Shown piece by piece: positions 56,444 through 64,000 of a stretch of 64,000 nucleotides of DNA (position 1 is its first letter; each line of letters begins with the position of its first letter). The stretch is from Arcobacter ellisii. Lineage in GTDB: Bacteria; Campylobacterota; Campylobacteria; Campylobacterales; Arcobacteraceae. The notes under the pieces were generated by a model, which worked only from the letters and a program-made list of their open reading frames with translations, made no database searches and was not told the origin of the DNA. The stretch lies in contig NZ_CP032097.1 of the NCBI RefSeq assembly GCF_003544915.1, forward strand, positions 372,001 through 436,000. The letters are read 5' to 3'. The position numbers were made by a program, and so were the translations under genes.

Positions 56444-58549
56444 ATGAATAAAAAATACCAAATACTAAAAGATATTTTCGGACACGATAAATTTAGAAGC
56501 TTCCAAGAAGAGGTTGTTGATTGTATTCTTGCTAAACAAGATGTTTTGACAATTTTGCCAACGGGTGGTGGGAAATCACTTTGTTATCAGCTTCCTACAC
56601 TTCTTATGAATGGAACTACTGTTGTAATTTCTCCACTTATTGCACTTATGCAAGACCAAATCAAAGCACTTAATGATTTGAATATTAGTGCAGAGATGAT
56701 AAGTTCTGCTACTTCAAATGATGAAAATAGTTTTACTCTTCAAAAGCTTTTAACTGGGGAATTAAAATTTATTTATGTTGCACCTGAAAGGTTCACTTCA
56801 AATGAGTTTGTTGCCGTTTTACAACGAATAAATATAAACTATTTTGTAATTGATGAAGTGCACTGTGTTTCGGCTTGGGGACATGAGTTCAGAGCTGAAT
56901 ATAGAAATCTTGATAGATTAAAAAGATTTTTTCCAAATACTTCAATTTGTGCATTTACAGCAACGGCTACAAAAAAAGTCGAAGCTGATATTTCTCAAAG
57001 TCTAAACTTACAAAATCCAAGACATTTCAGAGCAAAAACTGTGCGAGATAATCTTGATATAAAAGTAGAACCAAGAATTGCAAATGGAAAAACTCAAATT
57101 TTAAACTTCCTAAAAACACATAAAGGTTTATGTGGAATTATCTATACTTTTACAAGAAAAGAAGCAGAATCAATAGCAGAGTTTTTGAGTGAAAGTGGTT
57201 ACAGTGCAAAAGCTTATCATGCGGGACTTAGTAATGATAAAAAAAATGAAGTTTTTAATGATTTTGTATATGAGAAAATAGATATTGTGGTAGCAACTAT
57301 CGCTTTTGGAATGGGAATTGATAAATCAAATATTCGGTTTGTAATTCACACATCTTTGCCTAAAACCCTTGAAAACTATTATCAAGAGATAGGTCGAGCA
57401 GGGCGTGATGGCGAAATGTCTTATGTTTATATGCTTTATTCAAAATCTGATGAGGTAAAAAGAAAAATCCAAATCGAAGAAGCTATTGATGATGGCTACA
57501 AACAAACTGCCCTTGATAAATTGGAGTTTATGTATAGATATTGTGTGAGTAATAATTGCCGTCATAAAATGATTGCAGGATATTTTGAAGATGAAATTGA
57601 CTCTTGTAAAACTTTGTGTGATAACTGTACAAAAGGGGAAGTAAAGCAGGTTGATGTGAGTGTGGACGCTCAAAAACTTCTAAGTGCAATTTATAGAAGT
57701 GAACAAAGATTTGGGTTAAATCATATTATTGATATATTAAGAGGTTCAAAAAACCAAAAACTTTTAGAGTTTGGGCATGATAAATTGAGTGTTTATAATC
57801 TAGGAGTTGATAAAAGTAAAAATGAATGGATTGCAATCGCTGATAAACTAATCGATATACAAGCTTTAGTTTTAGGGGAGTTTAGAGTTTTAAAAATTTC
57901 AAATTTAGGTTTAGAGATTTTAAAAGGTAAAGAGAAACTTTTTATTGATAGTGATAAATTAGGAATTGCCTCAAAAATTCAAGAGGAAGAAACTGAACTC
58001 GGTTTTGATGAGTTAGTTTATGAAAGATTTAGAAATCTAAGAAGAGAAATAGCTCTTGAAAGTGAAGTTCCAGCTTATGTGATTTTTGGGGATAAAACTT
58101 TAAAAGAGTTTGCAAATAAACTGCCAACTTCAAAAGATGAAATGTTAAATATAAATGGTGTTGGTCTTGTAAAATATGAAAAATATGGAGAAAGTTTTTT
58201 AAATTTATGTAAAGAGATAAAAGAGGAATTTAAAGAAAAACTTGAACAAAAAGAGCCTCTAAAAAAACTCACAAAAACATATTTAGAAACTTTTGAACTT
58301 TTGAATGAGGGAAAAAGTGTAGAAGAGATATCTCAAATTAGAGATTTAGGATTAACTTCAATTCTTGGTCATATTACAGTTTTATTTGAACATAAAAAAA
58401 TCTCAAAAGAGAAAAAAGAAGAACTTTTAAAACCTTTAGAAATTCCAGAAAATATAAAAATTTGGATAGAAGAGGGCTTAAAACTTGATAGTTTTAAAGA
58501 GTTAAGACAACATCTATATTTGTATGAATATTTAAAAAAAGAGTTGTAA
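56444..58549 (+). CDS. recQ: ATP-dependent DNA helicase RecQ
   Basis: 3'-5' helicase in repair. Walker A PTGGGKSLCYQLP, DEVH box with the aromatic-rich loop VHCVSAWGHEFRAEYR, motif VI YYQEIGRAGRDG, the zinc cysteines (CRHKM..C..LCDNC) and an HRDC domain. About 701 residues, with an extra C-terminal segment beyond E. coli RecQ. It follows the EF-hand gene, with a weak ribosome site. Confidence 0.96.
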   Translation: MNKKYQILKDIFGHDKFRSFQEEVVDCILAKQDVLTILPTGGGKSLCYQLPTLLMNGTTVVISPLIALMQDQIKALNDLNISAEMISSATSNDENSFTLQKLLTGELKFIYVAPERFTSNEFVAVLQRININYFVIDEVHCVSAWGHEFRAEYRNLDRLKRFFPNTSICAFTATATKKVEADISQSLNLQNPRHFRAKTVRDNLDIKVEPRIANGKTQILNFLKTHKGLCGIIYTFTRKEAESIAEFLSESGYSAKAYHAGLSNDKKNEVFNDFVYEKIDIVVATIAFGMGIDKSNIRFVIHTSLPKTLENYYQEIGRAGRDGEMSYVYMLYSKSDEVKRKIQIEEAIDDGYKQTALDKLEFMYRYCVSNNCRHKMIAGYFEDEIDSCKTLCDNCTKGEVKQVDVSVDAQKLLSAIYRSEQRFGLNHIIDILRGSKNQKLLEFGHDKLSVYNLGVDKSKNEWIAIADKLIDIQALVLGEFRVLKISNLGLEILKGKEKLFIDSDKLGIASKIQEEETELGFDELVYERFRNLRREIALESEVPAYVIFGDKTLKEFANKLPTSKDEMLNINGVGLVKYEKYGESFLNLCKEIKEEFKEKLEQKEPLKKLTKTYLETFELLNEGKSVEEISQIRDLGLTSILGHITVLFEHKKISKEKKEELLKPLEIPENIKIWIEEGLKLDSFKELRQHLYLYEYLKKEL

Positions 58550-58552
58550 TTT

Positions 58553-59116
58553 TTAATCTTCACTAAACCATTTTTTATTAAAATCTTTTAAAGATTCTGG
58601 ATAATATCTATGTTTTGGGATGTTATTTACAACAACTGCAATTATTAATAAAATAAAAGCCCCTGATGTTACAGGAAATAAAACATATAAAAAACCTAAA
58701 TTATGAATTTGTTCACTTCCTATAACTGCGATTAAAGCTGTTGCTCCACCTGGAGGATGTAAAGTTAAAGTTAATTGCATAACTAAAATAGAAGTTGCGA
58801 CGGCAAAAGCTGAGGCTAATAATAAATTTTGTGAAAAAAGTTTAAAAGAGATTACACCAATTATTGCTGATAAAATATGTCCACCTATTAGATTTCTAGG
58901 TTGTGCTAAAGGAGAATTTACTGCTCCATAAACCAAAACGGCACTTGCTCCAAATGAACCAATAACCAAAGTTAAATCTTTATCCTCTAAAATATCACGA
59001 TGAAAATATGAGATTGCTAAAATTCCTATAAATGAACCAATCCAAGACCAAAGCATATTTGATTTTTCTAAAGGTTCAGAGTTTATTTTTTTGAATTGTT
59101 TAAAAAATTTTTTCAT
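58553..59116 (-). CDS. HPP family membrane protein
   Basis: 187 residues with four or five membrane helices and the family stretches SFGASAVLVYGAVNSPLAQPRNLIGGH and LTLHPPGGATALIA (HPP motif). Relatives transport nitrite or are of unknown role. It ends four bases from the recQ stop. Confidence 0.88.
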   Translation of the reverse strand: MKKFFKQFKKINSEPLEKSNMLWSWIGSFIGILAISYFHRDILEDKDLTLVIGSFGASAVLVYGAVNSPLAQPRNLIGGHILSAIIGVISFKLFSQNLLLASAFAVATSILVMQLTLTLHPPGGATALIAVIGSEQIHNLGFLYVLFPVTSGAFILLIIAVVVNNIPKHRYYPESLKDFNKKWFSED

Positions 59117-59193
59117 TTACAAACTTTATAATTTAAAATAAAAGTGATGGTATCTAAAAGTTTAAATTATATGAATGATTTGAATCAAGAGAG

Positions 59194-59221
59194 TTTATAA
59201 GAAGAGAAATCTTCTTATAAA
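59194..59221. terminator. Hairpin at the end of the glycosyltransferase gene
   Basis: A 12-bp perfect stem TTTATAAGAAGA / TCTTCTTATAAA with loop GAAA, overlapping the last bases of the gene at 59215. Confidence 0.6.
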
Positions 59222-60327
59222 ATATTTAATTGGTGAGCTAAATCAGCTGCTATTCTTTCATAATTTCTAACAGCTAATAATCTATTTTGACCATTAATTC
59301 CAACTTGTGTTATTTCATCTTTTGATAAAGAGATAATATATTCAAGTTTGTTTTTTATAGACTCTTTATCAAAATCTGTAAACCAAGCGCTGATATTATC
59401 TTCAAAGATTGAAGAGTTATTTTCGTTTTTACTCATAATACAAGGAATTGCACTTGAGTAGTAATCTAATACTTTCATTGGTGTTGAAGAGTTAAATAGT
59501 GCAATATTTGGAAGAACTGCAAGTCCTATATCTGCTTTTGCTATTAAATCTAAAAGGTCATTTCTATTACTTGCATTGTATATTTCAATATTATCTTTTA
59601 TATTGTCAAATTTTACTAATAAATCATCTAAATATTCTGGGTCTTTTGTTGAAATCATTAGTTTATAATTTGAACTATTTATATTACTAAAAGCTTCTAA
59701 AATAGTTTCAAATTCTCTTAATTTATCAAGAGTTCCTGCATAAAAAAATCTTTTTTCACTTCCTTTATGTTGGATATTGTCATGTAAATTTTCAGGGTCA
59801 ATGGCAGATGGAATTACAAAACTTCTAGTTTTTACATCTTTAAAATAATCATTTTTCATTTGAAAAGAAGTTGGCAAAAATATATCACATTTGTTTATTA
59901 GATTTATTTCTGAATATGTTTTTATTTTATTTGTAATTGCATCAAATAACGATTTTTTATTATTTGCTTCATCTGTTTGAAGTTTTGCAATTCGTTTTGG
60001 AAAAGAGAGTCTAAATCCAACTTTGAAGTTGTAATTTTGTTTTTTATCTAAAACCTCTTTTAATAACTCAATATTATTTCTAATTACAACAAATTGAAAT
60101 TGATTTAGATTGATTTGTGCTTTTTCTAACTCTTCTAAAATATTATTTTGAAACTTTTTAGGAATAATAATTCTTCCTTTTTCTTCAAACTCTATCTCAT
60201 TTTTTGTATTTGAAAAAAATGTAGTATTTATATCAAAATGTTTTGTTAAATATTTTTGAAATAATGGTCCAATGAAACTATGGTCAGCATATTCATCTTG
60301 GTCTGTGATATACAAAAACTTACTCAT
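59215..60327 (-). CDS. Glycosyltransferase, GT-B / GT4-like
   Basis: 370 residues. The C-terminal half has the GT-B pattern: RFFYAGTLDKLREFETILEAF (near residue 195), IEIYNASNRNDLLDLIAKADIGLAVLPN and FNSSTPMKVLDYYSSAIPCIMSK, in which the E in the donor site seems replaced. No export signal. The donor and acceptor are unknown; the gene stands alone, not in a polysaccharide cluster. Confidence 0.8.
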   Translation of the reverse strand: MSKFLYITDQDEYADHSFIGPLFQKYLTKHFDINTTFFSNTKNEIEFEEKGRIIIPKKFQNNILEELEKAQINLNQFQFVVIRNNIELLKEVLDKKQNYNFKVGFRLSFPKRIAKLQTDEANNKKSLFDAITNKIKTYSEINLINKCDIFLPTSFQMKNDYFKDVKTRSFVIPSAIDPENLHDNIQHKGSEKRFFYAGTLDKLREFETILEAFSNINSSNYKLMISTKDPEYLDDLLVKFDNIKDNIEIYNASNRNDLLDLIAKADIGLAVLPNIALFNSSTPMKVLDYYSSAIPCIMSKNENNSSIFEDNISAWFTDFDKESIKNKLEYIISLSKDEITQVGINGQNRLLAVRNYERIAADLAHQLNIL

Positions 60328-60402
60328 TTGTAACTCCTTTAAAATTTCTGCAAAATTCTAGCATTAAAGTGTCGCAACAAAAAAGCATTAAAAAATAATT
60401 TT

Positions 60403-60894
60403 TTAGTAAAGTTTTCCTAATAAATCAATGTGAGTTAAATAGACTCTTAAATCGAATTCTACTTGATGATAAGAGGGCATAACAAAAGTACAAAGGTTGT
60501 AAAAAGCTTTATCATGTTCTCTTTCTTTAAAGTGTGCAAGTTCGTGTACAACTATCATTTGTAAAAATTCTTCAGGCATATTTTTAAATACACTTGCAAC
60601 TCTTATTTCATTTTTTGATTTTAGTTTTGAACCTTGAACTCTAGAAACTATTGAGTGCATTCCTAAAGCATTATTAATAACATTTATTTTTCCATCATAC
60701 ATTACTTTTGAGACTTGATATTTTTTAAAATATTCATTTTTAAAATCCATAACATATGAGTATAAAGCTTTATCATTTGTATATGTATGAGCTGTTGGAT
60801 ATTTTGTTTTTATATAAGAAGAAAGTTTTTCTTTATCGATTAAAACTTGAATTTTTTCTTGTAAATCTTTTGGATAGTGGCTTAAATATTTCAT
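60403..60894 (-). CDS. YgjP-like (M48/DUF45) metallopeptidase
   Basis: 163 residues, with the zinc motif VVHELAHFKEREHDKAFY near residues 115-132 (HELAH plus a downstream His). The rest fits the YgjP domain (VRVQGSKLKSKNEIRV-like). It lies ten bases from the dynamin-like gene and may be in its operon. Substrate unknown. Confidence 0.85.
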   Translation of the reverse strand: MKYLSHYPKDLQEKIQVLIDKEKLSSYIKTKYPTAHTYTNDKALYSYVMDFKNEYFKKYQVSKVMYDGKINVINNALGMHSIVSRVQGSKLKSKNEIRVASVFKNMPEEFLQMIVVHELAHFKEREHDKAFYNLCTFVMPSYHQVEFDLRVYLTHIDLLGKLY

Positions 60895-60903
60895 AAAAGA
60901 GGT

Positions 60904-62928
60904 TTAAATTTCCTCTTTTATTTTCTCTAAATCTTTTATTTTATCTAGGTATTGTTCTTTTTTTGAAGTTACGAATTTTATTCTATCTTCATTTATTTCA
61001 AGATATTGTTCTTTTGAGTATTTGATAATTTTAAATAAATAGTTTCTTTTTGAAGTTAAAAAATCTTCAATTTTTTCAAACCCAAAATTTGCTTTTAATT
61101 TTGCAACAATTTCATCTTCTCTTGGGTGTGAAATTGAGAATCTTGAAGGCTCTTTTTTATATAACTCTTCTGATTCATGAATTTGTTGTTCAAAGTGAGC
61201 AATTGTTGCTTGTGTTGTTTGAATATATGAGTATGATAAAGCTCCATTAAAATATGCAAACTTTTTTCTTAAAGCTGAGATATTTTCTAAAATAGCAGTA
61301 TGATAAGCTTTTAAAACATTTTCATAAACTTTTGCTGCAAAGTGTCTTGTATTTGAGAACTCAAAATCAGAGGCAATTTCTCTATGTTTTCTAATCAATT
61401 CATAAGGCTCTTGCCATTTTGTAACTTCATTTTTTATGATATTGTAAGTTTCTCTAAAAGCATCATCTGTATTTAATTCGATATTTTTAAGAAGTTTAAT
61501 TGAACGTTTAAACATTTTATCAACAGTTTGGTCATCATAAAATAAAGATTTATAAACTGCATCTGAATCAATCCAGAAAGTTTCATAGGCAAATTTTTCT
61601 ATTTTTTCGCCTAAAAACCCTTTTGATTCTTCAAATCTAAAAGCTTTTTTCTTTTTGATATTTTTATATGTTTCGTGAGCAATTTTTTCCATAATTGATT
61701 CTAAAGAGTTATAAATATTAAATAACTCTTTTGAGTATCTTTTGTGAATATTCTCAAAATGTTCAATTACTTTTGGCTCACAAGATTTTAATACTTCAAG
61801 TAAAGCATCGTAAACTTTAGTAATCGTTTCATACTCTTTTACTAAAATTTCACAAATACCTCTTAAATCTTTTTTAATAGCAAACTCTTTAGCTTCTGCT
61901 GCTTGTGGTCTTATCGTTTCATTTATGAAATCTAAAACATCTTGTATATTTGATTCTTCTAAAAGTTTTGTATTTGTTGTAGCATCAGAATTTTTAATAG
62001 AATTGATTTTATTTTTATACTCTTTAAAACTATTTTCAAAGAAATCCAAATCATCAACATTTTTTTCATGTAAATCTTTTTTAAATTGAGTTACTATTTT
62101 TGTATATTCATCTTCAATCAAAATATCTTTTTGTTGTGCTCTTGATTCAAGTGCCATTCTTGCAGAAATAGGAACAACTTTAGCAAAATATTTTGAGAAT
62201 TTTTCACTTACATATTTTGTAGTTGTTTCAACTTGTTCAGGAGTTAATTTATCCTTTTGATTTAAAACACATAAAGATTTATTTTTAAAGTGTTGCATAT
62301 ACTCTTCTAAAACTTCAGCTTCTGATAGTTTTCCTGCATTATCAATAAGTGTTAACCAAATAATTCCACCAACATCTCTTAGAACTTTTCTAGTTGTTTC
62401 TGTATCACTTTGCGATTGAGAATTAAGTCCTGGTGTATCAACAAATGAAATATCTTTTAATATATCCATTGGTGCATAAAGTGTTAGATATTTTATATCT
62501 TTCATTTCATGTTGTCTTTGGTCTGTAAAATCAGCAATTGATTCAATAGGAGCAAACTCTTGTGCACCTGAATAATAAGTGATTTTTAGTTTATACTCTT
62601 CACCATAATTTATAAAGTTAACTTTTGAAGTAACTGGCGTAATTCCTGTTGGTAAAATATTTCTTGAAAGCAAAGCATTTAAAAATGTAGATTTACCAGC
62701 AGAAAACTGTCCTGTAATTGCAACTTCCATTGGATATCTTGCACGTCTTATTTGTTTATTTAAAATACCTTTTAATTGATTTGAAGGAAAGAATTTTTCA
62801 TCAAGAAGTTTATCTTGAACCTTTTTTATATCTCCAACTAAACCTTCATCATAAACAATTTCTTCAATATTATAGGTCTCTTTATATTCGTTAATAAAAC
62901 TTTTTAGGATATTTAGATTTGCACTCAT
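60904..62928 (-). CDS. Bacterial dynamin-like GTPase, second of pair
   Basis: 674 residues. GTPase motifs: G1 G73QFSAGKS80 followed by TFLNALL, G2 Thr in GITPVTS, G3 DTPGLNS and G4 NQKDKL; then VVPISARMAL. A long helical region with membrane-binding tip (about 300-674) follows. Its ATG shares a base with the stop of the upstream partner. Campylobacter has such a pair (DLP1/DLP2), where the two proteins form a heteromeric membrane tether; this is the likely DLP2 counterpart. Confidence 0.92.
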   Translation of the reverse strand: MSANLNILKSFINEYKETYNIEEIVYDEGLVGDIKKVQDKLLDEKFFPSNQLKGILNKQIRRARYPMEVAITGQFSAGKSTFLNALLSRNILPTGITPVTSKVNFINYGEEYKLKITYYSGAQEFAPIESIADFTDQRQHEMKDIKYLTLYAPMDILKDISFVDTPGLNSQSQSDTETTRKVLRDVGGIIWLTLIDNAGKLSEAEVLEEYMQHFKNKSLCVLNQKDKLTPEQVETTTKYVSEKFSKYFAKVVPISARMALESRAQQKDILIEDEYTKIVTQFKKDLHEKNVDDLDFFENSFKEYKNKINSIKNSDATTNTKLLEESNIQDVLDFINETIRPQAAEAKEFAIKKDLRGICEILVKEYETITKVYDALLEVLKSCEPKVIEHFENIHKRYSKELFNIYNSLESIMEKIAHETYKNIKKKKAFRFEESKGFLGEKIEKFAYETFWIDSDAVYKSLFYDDQTVDKMFKRSIKLLKNIELNTDDAFRETYNIIKNEVTKWQEPYELIRKHREIASDFEFSNTRHFAAKVYENVLKAYHTAILENISALRKKFAYFNGALSYSYIQTTQATIAHFEQQIHESEELYKKEPSRFSISHPREDEIVAKLKANFGFEKIEDFLTSKRNYLFKIIKYSKEQYLEINEDRIKFVTSKKEQYLDKIKDLEKIKEEI

Positions 62929-64000
62929 TAGTATAATCCTTTTATAGTTGTTGAAATATTTTCAAGTTTTTTAATGTTTTTATGTATATCAATCGATAAT
63001 TGTGCTCTGTTTTTATCATTTTCTTCAAATGTATTGATTTGATTTTGAAGTGTTTCTTCATCATTTTTTAATTTTTGTTCAAAAGATTTTAGTGGAGCAT
63101 TTAAAGTTTTGAAGAATGAATCAATCAGTAATGTACTAACTTTTTTAGCTTTTGATTTAATATCTTCTTCAATCGAAGTAAATTGATTTGATATAAATCC
63201 TTCAATTTCTCTATCTAGTTCATTTATTTTTGACTCTTTTGATTTTGAAACAGCTTCTGTGATTAAAGATACTAAAACTTCATTATTTGAAGTTAAAAAT
63301 CCTGATTTGAAATCATCTTGGAAAAATCCTCTTGCATCAAAGTTCTCATTTTTGTGACCAATTGTAAATCCCATATCATGATATTTTTGTTCACATTGTT
63401 CACCAATTGTTTGAGATTTTTTAATAAATTTATATCTATAATCTCTAATTACATCAATAATCCCATCTTTTATTGCTGTTTCAACAATAACTTTGATTCT
63501 ACTATTTTCAGGTCTTTTTTTAGTTTTTTCAAAAGAGTATCTAACATCACTTACAACTCTTTGTTTTATAACTGTTTGTAAGTCAATTAATTCACTTTGT
63601 AAAAAAGTTTCAAGTGAGTCAATATATGATTTTGCGTCATTTTTATAAAAATTGATATCTTCACTCATTGCTTGGAAAATTCTTGTATTTACCGCTTTTT
63701 TCTTATTAAACTCTTCTAACTCTTTTTCTAATTCATCTTTTGATTTTGATAAAAGTTTTAACTCATAGTTGTAAAATGATGTCTGTTTTTCAATAATTTT
63801 TTGTAGTTGATTTTTAGATGATTGAATTACAAGTTCACCTTTTTGTGAATTTGTTCCAAAAAGTGTTTCAGTTAAATATTTTTCAATCTCTAAAATTCCT
63901 GTATCTTCAAGTCTAAATCCAGCATCTAATGCCTCTTGAGCTCGACCAGTTCTATGTAAAAGTGCCATTCTTCCAGAAATAGGAATAAACTTAATAGTTT
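62928..64000 (-). CDS. Bacterial dynamin-like protein, first of pair (partial, 3' end)
   Basis: The frame continues upstream of any ATG to the window edge; I read I-P-I-S-G-R-M-A-L at about 63945-63980, equal to VPISARMAL in the downstream GTPase, so the GTPase domain's end is here and its P-loop is beyond the edge. What follows is a long coiled-coil helical stalk. It would be the DLP1 counterpart; the stop TAA overlaps the next ATG. Confidence 0.88.
   Translation of the reverse strand, partial: TIKFIPISGRMALLHRTGRAQEALDAGFRLEDTGILEIEKYLTETLFGTNSQKGELVIQSSKNQLQKIIEKQTSFYNYELKLLSKSKDELEKELEEFNKKKAVNTRIFQAMSEDINFYKNDAKSYIDSLETFLQSELIDLQTVIKQRVVSDVRYSFEKTKKRPENSRIKVIVETAIKDGIIDVIRDYRYKFIKKSQTIGEQCEQKYHDMGFTIGHKNENFDARGFFQDDFKSGFLTSNNEVLVSLITEAVSKSKESKINELDREIEGFISNQFTSIEEDIKSKAKKVSTLLIDSFFKTLNAPLKSFEQKLKNDEETLQNQINTFEENDKNRAQLSIDIHKNIKKLENISTTIKGLY

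Noticed and set aside
51866-58549. Motor pair plus recQ as a complete Zorya defence system
   Set aside because: recQ is on the opposite strand, separated by the transpeptidase and EF-hand genes, and is a normal RecQ with HRDC, not the SNF2-type ZorD. No ZorC or ZorE is visible.

Overview
The window is AT-rich, densely coding chromosomal DNA from a member of the Campylobacterota, most likely the Arcobacter group (inference). The gene content supports this: an HP0268-like gene next to miaB, FliW, the aminofutalosine (menaquinone) enzyme MqnE, a tandem pair of dynamin-like GTPases as in Campylobacter, a short NusA, and an rpmF-plsX-fabH cluster. Several genes start with TTG. I see no rRNA, tRNA, CRISPR array, insertion sequence or phage genes, and no stretch over 300 bases without a gene.

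Layout. 1-5 kb: end of a membrane-anchored protein, ilvC, then rnr, fliW and holA. 4.8-6 kb: rpsF-ssb-rpsR. 6-9 kb: cysS and nusA on the minus strand. 9-12.8 kb: HP0268-like, miaB, a DUF374 acyltransferase and a bitopic membrane protein. 12.8-18.4 kb, minus strand: mqnE, a small membrane protein, beta-carbonic anhydrase, a bioF-like gene, yraN, thiS, a MidA-like methyltransferase and an OmpA lipoprotein. 18.5-24.8 kb: pyk, a TolC-like protein, argD and a haem-containing fatty acid cis/trans isomerase. 24.9-29.4 kb: pyrB, pabB, a pabC-like gene, a LapG-like protease, an SspB-like adaptor and azlCD. 29.4-33.7 kb: fabH-plsX-rpmF-yceD, ndk, ferredoxin and a divergent 2-Cys peroxiredoxin. 33.9-43.6 kb: rho, a UDG-fold protein, gdhA, murI, dnaX, a Dsb protein, hemC, an isochorismatase-family hydrolase and a diguanylate cyclase.

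43.7-51 kb is a complete AcnD-type 2-methylcitrate cycle (prpB, prpC, acnD, prpF) facing a divergent HTH gene that resembles no usual Prp regulator. The shared 176-base intergenic region is full of repeats. 51.9-54.3 kb holds the most interesting accessory locus: a MotA/TolQ-like channel protein with a long cytoplasmic tail, a MotB-like OmpA protein that keeps the ion-carrying Asp, and an overlapping 43-codon ORF. It looks like a peptidoglycan-anchored ion-driven motor with a Zorya-like core but no Zorya effector beside it. Then come an L,D-transpeptidase, a duplicated EF-hand protein, recQ, an HPP-family membrane protein, a glycosyltransferase, a YgjP-like metallopeptidase and the dynamin-like pair, whose first gene runs off the right edge.

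Most of the window is ordinary core genome. The observations most worth checking are the motor operon with its small ORF, the prp regulator with its operators, the SspB-like adaptor, and the palindromes and repeats in promoter regions (ilvC, OmpA lipoprotein, peroxiredoxin, rho).
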